From Apodemus sylvaticus (taxonomy: Eukaryota; Chordata; Mammalia; Rodentia; Muridae): a stretch of DNA of 64,000 nucleotides. A model generated the notes under the pieces. It made no database searches, had not been told where the DNA came from, and saw only the letters and a program-made list of their open reading frames with translations. The stretch lies in contig NC_067487.1 of assembly GCF_947179515.1 (NCBI RefSeq), positions 43,004,014 through 43,068,013 on the forward strand, read 5' to 3'. Positions 34,186 to 43,489 of the stretch are shown one piece after another. Within the stretch, counting starts at the first letter, position 1, and every line of letters starts with the position of its first letter. A program made the translations under genes and the position numbers.

Positions 34186-35111
34186 CACTGGAAGCCACCA
34201 AAACATTTCCAAATCCAATTATAACACAGAATGAATTAGAAGAAACACTCTCCCAATAGTAGTGATTAATCCTAAACAGCATGAGGCCCAGGGAGGAAAA
34301 ACTTCCTGAATCTTAATAAAAGTTAATGAGGACATGAACTGAAACCACTAGAGATGGAAAGAAGAAATAGGAGTGGAATAAACTGACATAGATACAGCCA
34401 AATTGCTTTTAAACAATGGGATGTGACTAGTGAAGGAGTCACAGTGATTCTGCAGAGTTTTGGCTTTGCCATTTGCTAGAACATAAAGGAAGAGAAGAAG
34501 GCTTGAGAAGAAAGGCATGGAGTTACTGAGGATCCAAATAAGCAGAAAGACAGCAGGACTCAGAGCCAAAGGGGGAAGGTCTGCCCTGAATTTAGGCATA
34601 GAACTCATCATTATACACAGAGAGCAAAAAATATTGCAGAGGATGAGAGCCCTGGGAGAGTCAAAGAAGACTTTCTTTTCTATGAACACACGAGAGCTCA
34701 ATTACATGAAAGCCAACTAGCTGATACTGACCCAACATCTCTCACTTCCCCAATAGATAATGTTGTTTTGCTAGATCTCTAAATATTCCTCTTTAGAAAC
34801 CCTTCTACCTATTCTTTTTACCTAAAATCATGTGTTCTGATAGTTCATATTAAGAAAAAATGAACATCAAAATTTCCTGAATATTGCTACATGTTTGAAA
34901 TTGAGCTAAAATAAAATATAGAATTTAGAGAGGTCTCAGGAAACCTCCAAACTTTCCTCTAAAGTCAGGAAGAATGACTACCAACAAAGTACCAGTAAAT
35001 AAACAAAACCAAGTTTAGACACTAAAGTCACTAAACCTACTAACTACTCATCCTGAGTGTGAATCCATTTTCTGACCAGAATCTCTCTCCTCTAGTGACA
35101 AGATCCCCACT
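34186..35111. other. Unrecognised sequence with overlapping open frames
   Basis: A 117-codon minus-strand frame (34348-34701) overlaps a 67-codon plus-strand frame. The minus-strand product has one hydrophobic stretch (about residues 48-75) but matches no receptor or other family that I recognise; not called as a gene. Confidence 0.45.
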
Positions 35112-35475
35112 TTTCTATTCAATATATCCTTTATTTACATTTCAAACTCTTTCCCCTTTCCTTGATTCCCCTTCTCCACAAGTCCCATAAGCCCTCTTCC
35201 TCCCCCCTGTTCCCCCATCCACCCCTTCCCACTTCCCTGTTCTGGTATTCCCCTACACTGCTACGCTAAGCCCTTCCAGAACCAGGGGAAACTCCTTCCT
35301 TCTTCTTGGACATCATTAGATATGTGGATTGCGTCTTGGGTATTCCAAGCTTCTAGGCTAATATCCGCTTATCGGTGACTGGTGTAAGGTGAAATCTCAG
35401 GGTTGTTTTGATTTGCATTTCCCTGATGACTAATGATGTTGAGCATTTTTTAAGTTGCTTCTCAGCCATCCGAAG

Positions 35476-36396
35476 TTATTCAGGTGAAAATTCTTTGTTT
35501 AGCACTGTATCCCATTTTGTAATAGGGTTATTTGGTTTTCTGGGGTCCGCCTTCTTGAGTTCTTTGTATATATTGGATATTAGCCCTCTGTCAGATTTAG
35601 GGTTGGTGAAGATCTTTTCCCAATTTGTTAGTTGCCAATTTGTCTTTTTGATGGTGTCCTTTGCCTTACAGAAACTTTGTAATTTTATGAGGTCCCATTT
35701 GTCAATTCTTGATCTTAGAGCATAAGGTATTGGTGTTCTGTTCAGGAACTTTCCCCTTGTACCAATGTCCTCAAGTGTCTTCCCCAGTTTCTTTTCTATT
35801 AGCTTCAGTGTGTCTGGTTTTATGTGGAGGTCCTTGATCCATTTGGAGTTGAGCTTAGTACAAGGAGGTAAGAATGGATCAATTCGCATTCTTCTGCATG
35901 CTGACCTCCAGTTGAACGAGTTGCACCATTTATTGAAAAGGCTATCTTTTTTCCACTGGATGTTTTCAGCCCCTTTGTCGAAGATCAAGTGGCCATAGGT
36001 GTGTAGGTTCATTTCTGGATCTTCAGTCCTATTCCATTGATTCACCTGTCTGTCACTGTACCAATACCATGCAGTTTTTAACACTATTGCTCTGTAGTAT
36101 TGCTTGAGGTCTGGGATACTGACTCCCCCAGAATTTCTTTTATTGTTGAGAATAGTTTTAGCTATCCTGGGTTTTTTGTTATTCCAGATGAATTTGAGAA
36201 TTGCTCTTTCTAACTCTATGAAGAACTGAGTTGGGATTTTGATGGGGATTGCGTTGAATCTGTAGATTGCTTTTGGCAAGATGGCCATTTTAACTATATT
36301 AATCCTGCCAATCCATGAGCATGGAAGATTTTTCATGAGGTCTTCTTCCATTTCCTTCTTCAGAGACTTGAAGTTCTTGTCATACAGATCTTTCAC
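35476..36396 (-). pseudogene. LINE-1 ORF2 C-terminal region (306 codons open)
   Basis: An open frame of L1 ORF2 after the reverse transcriptase core: 'WIGRINIVKMAILPKAIYRF', 'SIPDLKQYYRAIVLKTAWYW', 'LNSKWIKDLHIKPDTLKLIE', 'PIPYALRSRIDKWDLIKLQS'. It continues the RT frame at 36393-36761 after one frameshift. The extreme C-terminus, including the cysteine-rich part, is missing. Not functional: truncated at both ends and lacking a promoter. Confidence 0.95.
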
Positions 36397-36761
36397 TTGG
36401 TCAGAGTCACACCAAGGTACTTTATGTTGTTTGTGGCTATTGTGAAGGGTGTCATTTCCCTAATTTCTTTCTCAGCCTGCTTATCCTTTGAGTATAGGAA
36501 AGCTACTGATTTGCTTGAGTTGATTTTATAACCTGCCACTGTGCTGAAGTTGTTTATCAGCTGTAGGAGCTCTCTGGTGGAGTTTTTTGGGTCACTTAAG
36601 TAGACTATCATATCATCTGCAAATAGTGATAGTTTGACTTCTTCCTTTCCAATTTGTATCCCTTTGACCTCTTTATGTTGTCTAATTGCCCTAACTAGTA
36701 CCTCAAGTACAATATTGAAAAGATAAGGAGAGAAGGGGCAGCCTTGTCTAGTCCCTAGCAA
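36393..36761 (-). pseudogene. LINE-1 ORF2 reverse transcriptase core fragment
   Basis: A 122-codon frame beginning at 'GTRQGCPFSPYLFNIVLEVL' (conserved RT block) and keeping the catalytic FADD motif at residues 47-50. The endonuclease and the first RT blocks are lost by 5' truncation, so it cannot act as a retrotransposase. A frameshift separates it from the downstream ORF2 frame. Confidence 0.95.
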
Positions 36762-36775
36762 ACTTCATTCCACTG

Positions 36776-37779
36776 AAGGAAATACTGAACATAAAAAAAA
36801 AAAAAAAAACCATGGTGTTTAAAAAAATCATTCTTTATTGATTAGGTGATACCTCTTTCTCATTATTCTCTTTGATACCCAGAAGCATATTTGCCCACAT
36901 ATGATTCCATTCAATAGCACAAGCTCACACAAATGTGATGCAAACAAAACAGAAACAAAAACAAAAAACAAAAACAAGCAAAAAATGCTACCTTAAATTC
37001 CATCTTTGCTTCTTCTAGTAACAAAGATGGGCACAAGAACTGTCTTCATACATTAATCACTGTCCAATTGGCATCCTCTACTGCCATTCTAATGGAAGGG
37101 TTAGATGGCAATTCAATTGGGAGCCTGGTGTTATCCAGAGATGACTGAATGGATAAAATATTTCAGGTACAAACAATTATTTGTCCCTAGGCTCAGGATT
37201 AAAAAAAACAAAACAAAACAAAACTTCCAAATTCACTTGTTCAATTCACAAACATGCTTCTCCATCAGCTTCCTAGTGAGCCTGTTGTAACTTGTTTCAG
37301 ATTTCAGTAAGCCAGCTTGTTTATAAATATCCCCCTGGATATTTAAAAAAAGCCAATGTTTAAATTGTGTTTTATTCTATTACAATTTTGGCATTATTTT
37401 TCTTCTGAGTCTTACAGTATAAAACTCTGTTTATTTCATCCATCAAAGTATGTCTAAGTTACTTCGGAAATCACTTGCTAAGGATTTGTAGAGCTAAGCT
37501 AGAAACTGATCTAAACTTAGTCTTGTGGATATTTAATTTTTGAGATAACTGAACAACAGCCAGAAACATGTGTATGAGCTTGTAAAAACTTCTATAGATA
37601 TATTCTCTAATCCCAAATAGGAGAGCCAAATATATTATGACCGCCCATTGTAATTTTGTTGAATTTCATTCCTTGAGATAATAGCTCATGAAACCTTAAT
37701 AGACATGGAAACTCAGACTGCATAAAACCCCATAGTCCATATGAAGCTCTGTCCTCAAATTATTGCACTATTTCTGTAT
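36776..37779. other. Unrecognised sequence with A-rich tracts
   Basis: An A18 run (about 36793-36811) and A/CAAA-rich stretches (about 36945-36985 and 37200-37225). No gene recognised. Confidence 0.5.
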
Positions 37780-37789
37780 ATAAATACTG

Positions 37790-37972
37790 GGATGGGTTGG
37801 AGAGCTGGCTCAGCAGTTAAGAGCACTGGCTGATCTTCCAGAGGTCCAGAATTCAATTCCCAGCAACCACATAGTGGCTCACAACCATCTATAATGAGAT
37901 CTGATGCCCTCCTCTGGTGTTACTCATATACATATAATAAAAATAAATCTATCTTTAAAAACAAACAAATAA
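37790..37972 (+). repeat. B2 SINE with target-site duplication
   Basis: Sense B2: 'ggttggagagctggctcagc', 'ccagcaaccacatagtggct', 'aatgagatctgatgccctcc', AATAAA-rich tail. Flanked by ataaatactg (37780-37789 and 37973-37982). Confidence 0.96.
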
Positions 37973-37982
37973 ATAAATACTG

Positions 37983-38246
37983 AGACACCTCAAAGGGGAT
38001 AGTAACTAACCCTTTGTTTCCTAGAACAAGTTCATAATTAAAATAATTATTAAAGTTTCCCTTTTCCTAAGAAACTAACTTGCACATATAGTAAAACAAA
38101 GAATATTATCCTTCTTTTAAAAAAAAGATTCAGTGTCAGAGGAGATCTATAATCACTCCTTGTGGATTTCTCTTACAATCCACCTAATTCTGTCACATTA
38201 AGTTCGATTCTAGCTAAGACTTGTGGATATATTAAAATTTAATCAT
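37983..38246. other. Unrecognised sequence
   Basis: No gene or repeat recognised. Confidence 0.5.
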
Positions 38247-38252
38247 AATACC

Positions 38253-38713
38253 TGTTGTATTCCGTAGCTGCCTGCAGCTACTACAAACTGGGTTCCTGGA
38301 ACAGAAGCTGAGGGATGTATGGGAAAGGAGTGAAAGAAAGAAGCCAGGATGATATTTTACTGATTGAGACCCCAACTTTAATGGCGGTCAGACCTTTTAA
38401 CAGTTTGGGCAAATCCCTTCCCCCAGACTCCGGGCTGAGTTCAGGGGCAGTCTTCTGGCTTTGCCTGGCGGTCCTTGGCTCGACTGCTCTGGCAGCTGGG
38501 TAGGTCACCTGCTAAATTCAGGAATTTGTAGACCCAGAGGAACAATGAGCTTAACCTTCACTCTGAGCTTCTCCACCCTAGGATAAAAATTCCTGCTGTA
38601 ACCTACTTCCCTATTATGCCCTAGGGGGAGATTCCTGCCTGAAGGCAAGAATTGTCCTTGGCCAATGTCAAATTCCTACCTGGTGGCATGACTCCCCAAT
38701 ATGGCTCTGTACA
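38253..38713 (-). mobile_element. ERVK-type solo LTR
   Basis: A 461-bp unit bounded by TG and CA (TGTTGTATTCCG to CTCTGTACA on the plus strand) with flanks aatacc and aattcc, a 6-bp duplication with one change. Antisense orientation is inferred from 'actttaatggcggtcagacc', whose complement holds an ATTAAA poly(A)-like signal. A 6-bp duplication fits class II (ERVK). The two small frames inside it are not genes. Confidence 0.75.
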
Positions 38714-38759
38714 AATTCCTCTTCTAATGTTTTTGAAAAATTTTAGATTTAGTTTATTT

Positions 38760-38960
38760 AATATGCATGAGGAGTTTTTATCTGAATGTACATATGGACA
38801 TCAGGTGCATACTTAGTGCCTGCACAGACCAGAAAATGGCATTTGATCCCTTAGAGCTAGGGTTAGGGAAAGCTGTGAGTCACTATGTAGATGATATTAA
38901 CTAAACTCTCCTTGGTTTAAAAGAGCAAAAGTACTCTATCCACAGAGCCATCTCTCCAGT
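38760..38960 (-). repeat. Diverged B3-type SINE
   Basis: Antisense: 'cctgcacagaccagaaaatg', 'ttgatcccttagagctaggg', 'agagccatctctccagttc'. Confidence 0.7.
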
Positions 38961-39074
38961 TCCTTACTAAAGGGCTTTATTAGTTAAGTTTTGATAGTAT
39001 GGAATGATAGAGTCATGGATGAATTTAATTATGATTTGGTTGTGGTTTAAAAAGGTAGAGTGACCTGTGAAATC

Positions 39075-39220
39075 ATGAACTCATCATTTAATCTGTTGAA
39101 AATATTGAATTAAAAACAGTGTGATGTGTTATTTTATATTAGAAATCAACTGTTTTGTGGCAAAAACACCTTGTTAAACGAATGTAGCCATATGTTAACT
39201 ATCGTGGAATTTAAAGAACT
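39075..39220 (+). repeat. Source copy of a 146-bp dispersed duplication
   Basis: Repeated in direct orientation at 40286-40430 with a handful of differences near the distal end (about 95% identity by eye). It matches no transposon I know. The second copy is embedded in the rearranged insert at 40252-40479. Confidence 0.9.
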
Positions 39221-40035
39221 TAGGGACTGATAAGGCTTATAGGAGATAAGACTGATAGGACTATAAGATTGATTATTATATAAGATTGATAAGATGTATA
39301 GGCATCTCCAAAGCTAATGCAATCCACTCATTTCTTTTCTTGAAACTAAAGACTGAGGCACACGTGTCTCAATAAATTTGGACAAAGTAGTATAATAAAT
39401 AATACTGGTTATCTAAGTCCTAATTTTTTATTATTTCCAAATTTTTATATGATTTCCAGTATCTTTCTATACAATTAATTCTAAAAATTAAAGTAATAAA
39501 ATAGGAGCTAATTCAAGATGCTTTTCTTACCTATGGAACAGTGTACTTAGTGGTAGTGCATAAACTCTAGCTCAGGTAGTATCTCCAACATCTAAGAACA
39601 AGGAATTTGATCTCAGTTCAAGACTGAAGAAGGACGTTTATAACAAATATCCTACAATGGAGAGAGGAGAGGAGTCTCATCAGGTCATTAACTATGTCTG
39701 TCTTTCCTTGGCAACACATCCACTCATTCCTCATTCTGAGAGGAGGATTTGGCAGATACTAAGCAAAGTAGAAAGCTGGCATAGAGAAATGCTTGATCTG
39801 TGCTTCCTTCTAATGAGAGAACCAATTCCATAAGCAGAGAGAGGCTGGTCACATGGACGGACACTTGGCTCTCTTCCTTGGGGATGCCAACAGTCTGAAA
39901 ACAAACAGTAAATGGGGATTACTTCATAAACTAATCTCACAATGCAAAGCTGCCTAAAAGAATCTCTGAAATTAACTTTAAATAGAAAACTTTCTTTTTG
40001 TATTTCCAATATGTGTGTCACTCTCTTCCCATAGA
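39221..40035. other. Unrecognised sequence
   Basis: Includes a GATAAGA/GATTGATA-rich stretch near 39230-39300. A 96-codon minus-strand frame (39731-40021) has no recognisable protein. Confidence 0.5.
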
Positions 40036-40036
40036 T

Positions 40037-40095
<59 letters not shown>
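40036..40095. repeat. (GATA)n microsatellite
   Basis: About 15 uninterrupted GATA units. Confidence 0.97.
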
Positions 40096-40251
40096 GTTAT
40101 AGATATACATATATACTTCATAGATGAAATAAAACGATTGGTAACATATTTCTTCTACATAATTTGATAATGATGCTTATATAGCTGCTCATAATTTCTC
40201 TAATTTTTAAAAACAAAACACTTCTTAGAAGAAAATACCAATTAGTTAAGT

Positions 40252-40479
40252 CAAATTTCACATCTATTTTAAAAGATTTATATATATGAACTCATCATTT
40301 AATCTGTTGAAAATATTGAATTAAAAACAGTGTGATGTGTTATTTTATATTAGAAATCAACTGTTTTGTGGCAAAAACACCTTGTTAAATGAATGTAGCA
40401 GTATGTTCATTATCGTGAGTTTAAAGAACTCACGATAATTTATATATATATAAATCTTTTAAAATAGATGTGAAATTTG
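40252..40479. repeat. Templated insertion boxed by 36-bp inverted arms
   Basis: Arms 40252-40287 and 40444-40479 are perfect 36-bp inverted copies. Between them lies a copy of 39075-39220 (40286-40430), then a 13-bp inverted pair (40409-40421 and 40427-40439, 5-nt loop). The B2 tail to the right runs into the right arm, so the event likely hit the A/T-rich tail of that SINE. Confidence 0.9.
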
Positions 40480-40483
40480 TATA

Positions 40484-40504
40484 TATGTGTGTGTGTGTGT
40501 GTGT
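40484..40504. repeat. Short (GT)n run
   Basis: GT run at the tail of the adjacent antisense B2. Confidence 0.9.
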
Positions 40505-40657
40505 ATGAGTACAATGTAGCTTTCTTCAGACATACCAGCAGAAAGCATCAGATCACATTACAAACAGTTGTTAGCCACCATATGATGGGAATTGAACTCA
40601 GGACCTCTGGAAGAGCAGTGAGTGCTCTTAACTGCTGAGCCATCTCTCCAACCCCAA
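40505..40657 (-). repeat. B2 SINE
   Basis: Antisense B2: 'gtagctttcttcagacatac', 'aattgaactcaggacctctg', 'ctgctgagccatctctccaa'. Confidence 0.93.
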
Positions 40658-40736
40658 ATTTAACCTCTTAATATCTTTTTACTTTTGGATCATGCTTGTA
40701 TTTTATTTGTTCTCTAATGCTTATGATTTTTTTGTT

Positions 40737-40881
40737 CTGTTTTTTTGAGACAAGATTTCTCTGTGTAGCCCTGGCTGTCCTGGAACTCGCTCTGTAGACC
40801 AGGCTGGCCTCAAACTCAGAAATCCACCTGCCTCTGCTTTCCAAGTGCTAGGATCAAAGGCATGGACCACCACTGCCCAGC
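40737..40881 (-). repeat. B1 SINE with target-site duplication
   Basis: Antisense B1: 'gtgtagccctggctgtcctg', 'accaggctggcctcaaactc', 'accaccactgcccagc'. Flanked by ttatga (40731-40736, 40882-40887). The 73-codon minus frame is B1-derived. Confidence 0.95.
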
Positions 40882-40889
40882 TTATGAAT

Positions 40890-42344
40890 TTTATATATAT
40901 TGAAAATAACAAAACTGCAAAAAATAAACACTTAAATGTCATTCAAAACAAACAAAATATATATAGAAATCATCATTGTCATTAGGCAATTTGGATTGTA
41001 ATTTTCCAAACTAAAAACACAGAAAGGTAGGCATGCACAAGGAAAACTCATAAAGAGAATGAAGAGTACAGACAAGACATATGCTATTAATATTTTTATT
41101 AAAATTAGACTAGAATGAGAAAGATTTCTAAACTAAAACATTTCAAGTATTCCATTTTTATTTGACTTGCCTTCATGAGAAAAATTCAACAAAAGATAAA
41201 ACTTCAAATAATTTTTCATTACAAGAAATAATATTTCACACATAATCCCATCGAAATTGAAACAAAAACCCACAGTAGATTAATGGTGTATTAAAATATA
41301 TGTTTCTATATCTATTGAACTATCACTTTGAACAACACTGTTTAGCCTTCTAACAACCTTCTCATATTCCTTTGTTGAGCACAGCAAGTATTTGTATTGG
41401 TTAAACAATTGTGCTTATACATTTCAAGTTTATAATATTATGTCTCTGAGACTTCTTCCTCTAGTGTACAGCTATCATTAGCATATTGTTCAGTATAGGT
41501 TCTAGGCTTAAATAGCTATAATATTTCAACAGATCTTTATTAGACTTATGTTCTTTCTGTTGCTTGGTTTTACTACTGAGACAGTGTCCTGTTCTACCAC
41601 GTGGATACAACATCATTAGATTCCAGATCAAACAGATTAAAAAACAAAAAAAAACACAGTTAAATTTGAACTTCCAATGAGCAATAATCTTTATCATTAT
41701 CATATCCTGGTAATACTTTGCATACACTATAACAAAATAACATTCAGTGTTTATCTAAAATTCAGGTTGATCTGAGTGTCTTATATCTTACTTGCTCCAG
41801 GTCTGCTTTGTTTGTTTTTAGGCAAAAGATGAATGTAGCTGTTGTATTTTCCTGGCAAGTGCATGCTCAGGTGTGGAGGAGGGGTAGGGAAGAAAGGAAT
41901 GCTGTCCTTATGGAAGAAACACCACTGCACTTAAAGTCACATCCTAATTGGAGCAAAACACAAAATTCTACATTTTGTTAGCCTCTTTCATTTCTTTTAA
42001 AGTCAAAGGGAGTGTACGTATTGACATTGTCTCTCCAAGATTGGGAATAGGGTATAAATTATCCCTGCCTGTGACAGGCTCTAGACTCATGGCAAGAAGC
42101 AACGTGCTTCCTAAGTCCTGCTTGGAAAATGAAGTGTTCTTCCTGAATAGAAGATTGTGTGATTCTTTTCTCCTTTTATTTTTTACTGTGATTTATTTTT
42201 ATGCATAAACTTGGGTTATTTCTGCTATTTGGGTAGAACCAGTAAATTTCTGTGTTATTTCTGTTCTTTTTTTCTTCTTAATTACTTAAGTTTTATTCAC
42301 AGCTTTAGGTTTCAGAAGAATAGATAGAATCCATAAGGAATACC
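40890..42344. other. Unrecognised AT-rich sequence
   Basis: No gene. Contains the left copy of the 41009/42843 duplication. Small frames at 41461-41727 (minus) and 41948-42208 (plus) have no recognised product. Confidence 0.5.
41009..41116 (+). repeat. Left copy of a diverged direct duplication
   Basis: Aligns with 42843-42952 in the same orientation, for example through 'ctcataaagagaatgaagag' and 'atatttttatta'. Identity looks like 85-90%. Confidence 0.85.
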
Positions 42345-42489
42345 TGTTTGACTCTTTGAGACAGGATGTCATGTGGCCCATGTTGGTCGTACACTCACTG
42401 TGTAGCCAAGACAGACTTTAAACTGATCCTCCTGCCTCCGCTTCTCAAGTGCTGGGATTGTAGACATGTGGACCATCATACCCATCTCT
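42345..42489 (-). repeat. B1-type SINE, diverged
   Basis: Antisense: 'gagacaggatgtcatgtggc', 'actgatcctcctgcctccgc', 'caagtgctgggattgtagac'. Confidence 0.8.
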
Positions 42490-42699
42490 GAACACAGTGT
42501 TTATAATTTCTACTGAATCTAACATTGATAAAATTATTTCTGGTAGAGTCTTTAGATAAAAGAGTTCATTAAGTATACCTCATGCGAGCCATGTGTATAC
42601 TTGGGTAGTGGAATATATAAGAGCTTTCAATATGTTGCTTTAATATAGTTTCCAAACCCTGGAGCAAAACTACTGAAATTTAAGGATTATTCTCTTTGT

Positions 42700-42790
42700 G
42701 TCTTTATTAGTCTCAGAACATGACCCAGACTGGCCTTAAACTCACAATTCTAGTGCGTCTGAGTAGGACATGTACCACCATGCCTAGCCA
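42700..42790 (-). repeat. B1-type SINE fragment
   Basis: Antisense: 'gacccagactggccttaaac', 'ggacatgtaccaccatgcct'. The middle is deleted or unrecognisable. Confidence 0.65.
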
Positions 42791-42842
42791 AAGCATGGCT
42801 CAATGTTTTCTCATCCGACAAATTAGACATTCTACATGTATG

Positions 42843-42952
42843 AACTAAATACACAGAAAAGTAGGCACACACAAGGGAGACTCATAAAGAGAATGAAGAG
42901 TACATAGAGATGAGACAGATGCTATGAATATTTTTATTAAATTACACTAGAA
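42843..42952 (+). repeat. Right copy of a diverged direct duplication
   Basis: Partner of 41009-41116, 1.8 kb away in direct orientation. Confidence 0.85.
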
Positions 42953-43127
42953 AAAATAGCATCAATTTCCTTAATTTTACCAGTTGGTTCAGTCAGCCAA
43001 GCAGGCTGTTTGATTCAATTAAGCAATGCATATACGGATATTCAACACTTCTGTTAACACTGCATTATATGGTGCCTTACAGCAACCATTTTAATTTTTA
43101 AATTTGCATTTATTTATTAGTTTTAAT

Positions 43128-43308
43128 GATTTTATTTTATTATCTTGTGTACGGATGCCCAGGGAGACCAAGAGAGGGCATTGGATGCTCTGGTACTGGA
43201 GTTACAAACTCTTCTGAGCTACCATAGAGTCCTAGGGACTAAACCTAGATGCTCTGACAGAACAGTCAGTGCTCTTGGAGCCAGTGCTCCAAGACATCTC
43301 TCCAGCCC
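43128..43308 (-). repeat. B3-type SINE
   Basis: Antisense: 'gaccaagagagggcattgga', 'ctggagttacaaactcttct', 'agacatctctccagccc'. The 83-codon frame across it is SINE-derived. Confidence 0.8.
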
Positions 43309-43309
43309 A

Positions 43310-43489
43310 TGTGTGCCGTGTGTGTGTGTCTGTGTGTGTCCACATCCCATAGTTTACCTATGGAGATCTGAGCACAACATGTGGGAGATGTGGTAGAGTA
43401 AGTTTCACCTTACACCTTCCAAAGATAAAGCCTAAGTCTCCAGGATTGTCAGCAAGAATCATTACCCACTGAACCATCTTGACAGCCCA
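43310..43489 (-). repeat. Second B3/B2-like SINE, head-to-tail with the first
   Basis: A TG-rich start, then 'cacaacatgtgggagatgtg' and 'ccactgaaccatcttgacag'. It directly follows the previous SINE in the same orientation. Confidence 0.65.

Larger units (their letters stand above)
35112..36775 (-). mobile_element. LINE-1, 5'-truncated and internally deleted
   Basis: An antisense L1 with its 3' UTR end at the low-coordinate side ('tcctttatttacatttcaaa'). At about 35378 the 3' UTR jumps directly to ORF2 sequence ('ctggtgtaaggtgaaatctc'), deleting the last part of ORF2 and the start of the 3' UTR. The left end has no clear T-rich tail and I found no target-site duplication, so the insertion may have been altered later. 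Confidence 0.92.

Noticed and set aside
34348..34701. 117-codon frame with hydrophobic stretches, considered as a chemosensory receptor pseudogene
   Set aside because: No receptor motif could be found and the frame has only one clear hydrophobic segment.
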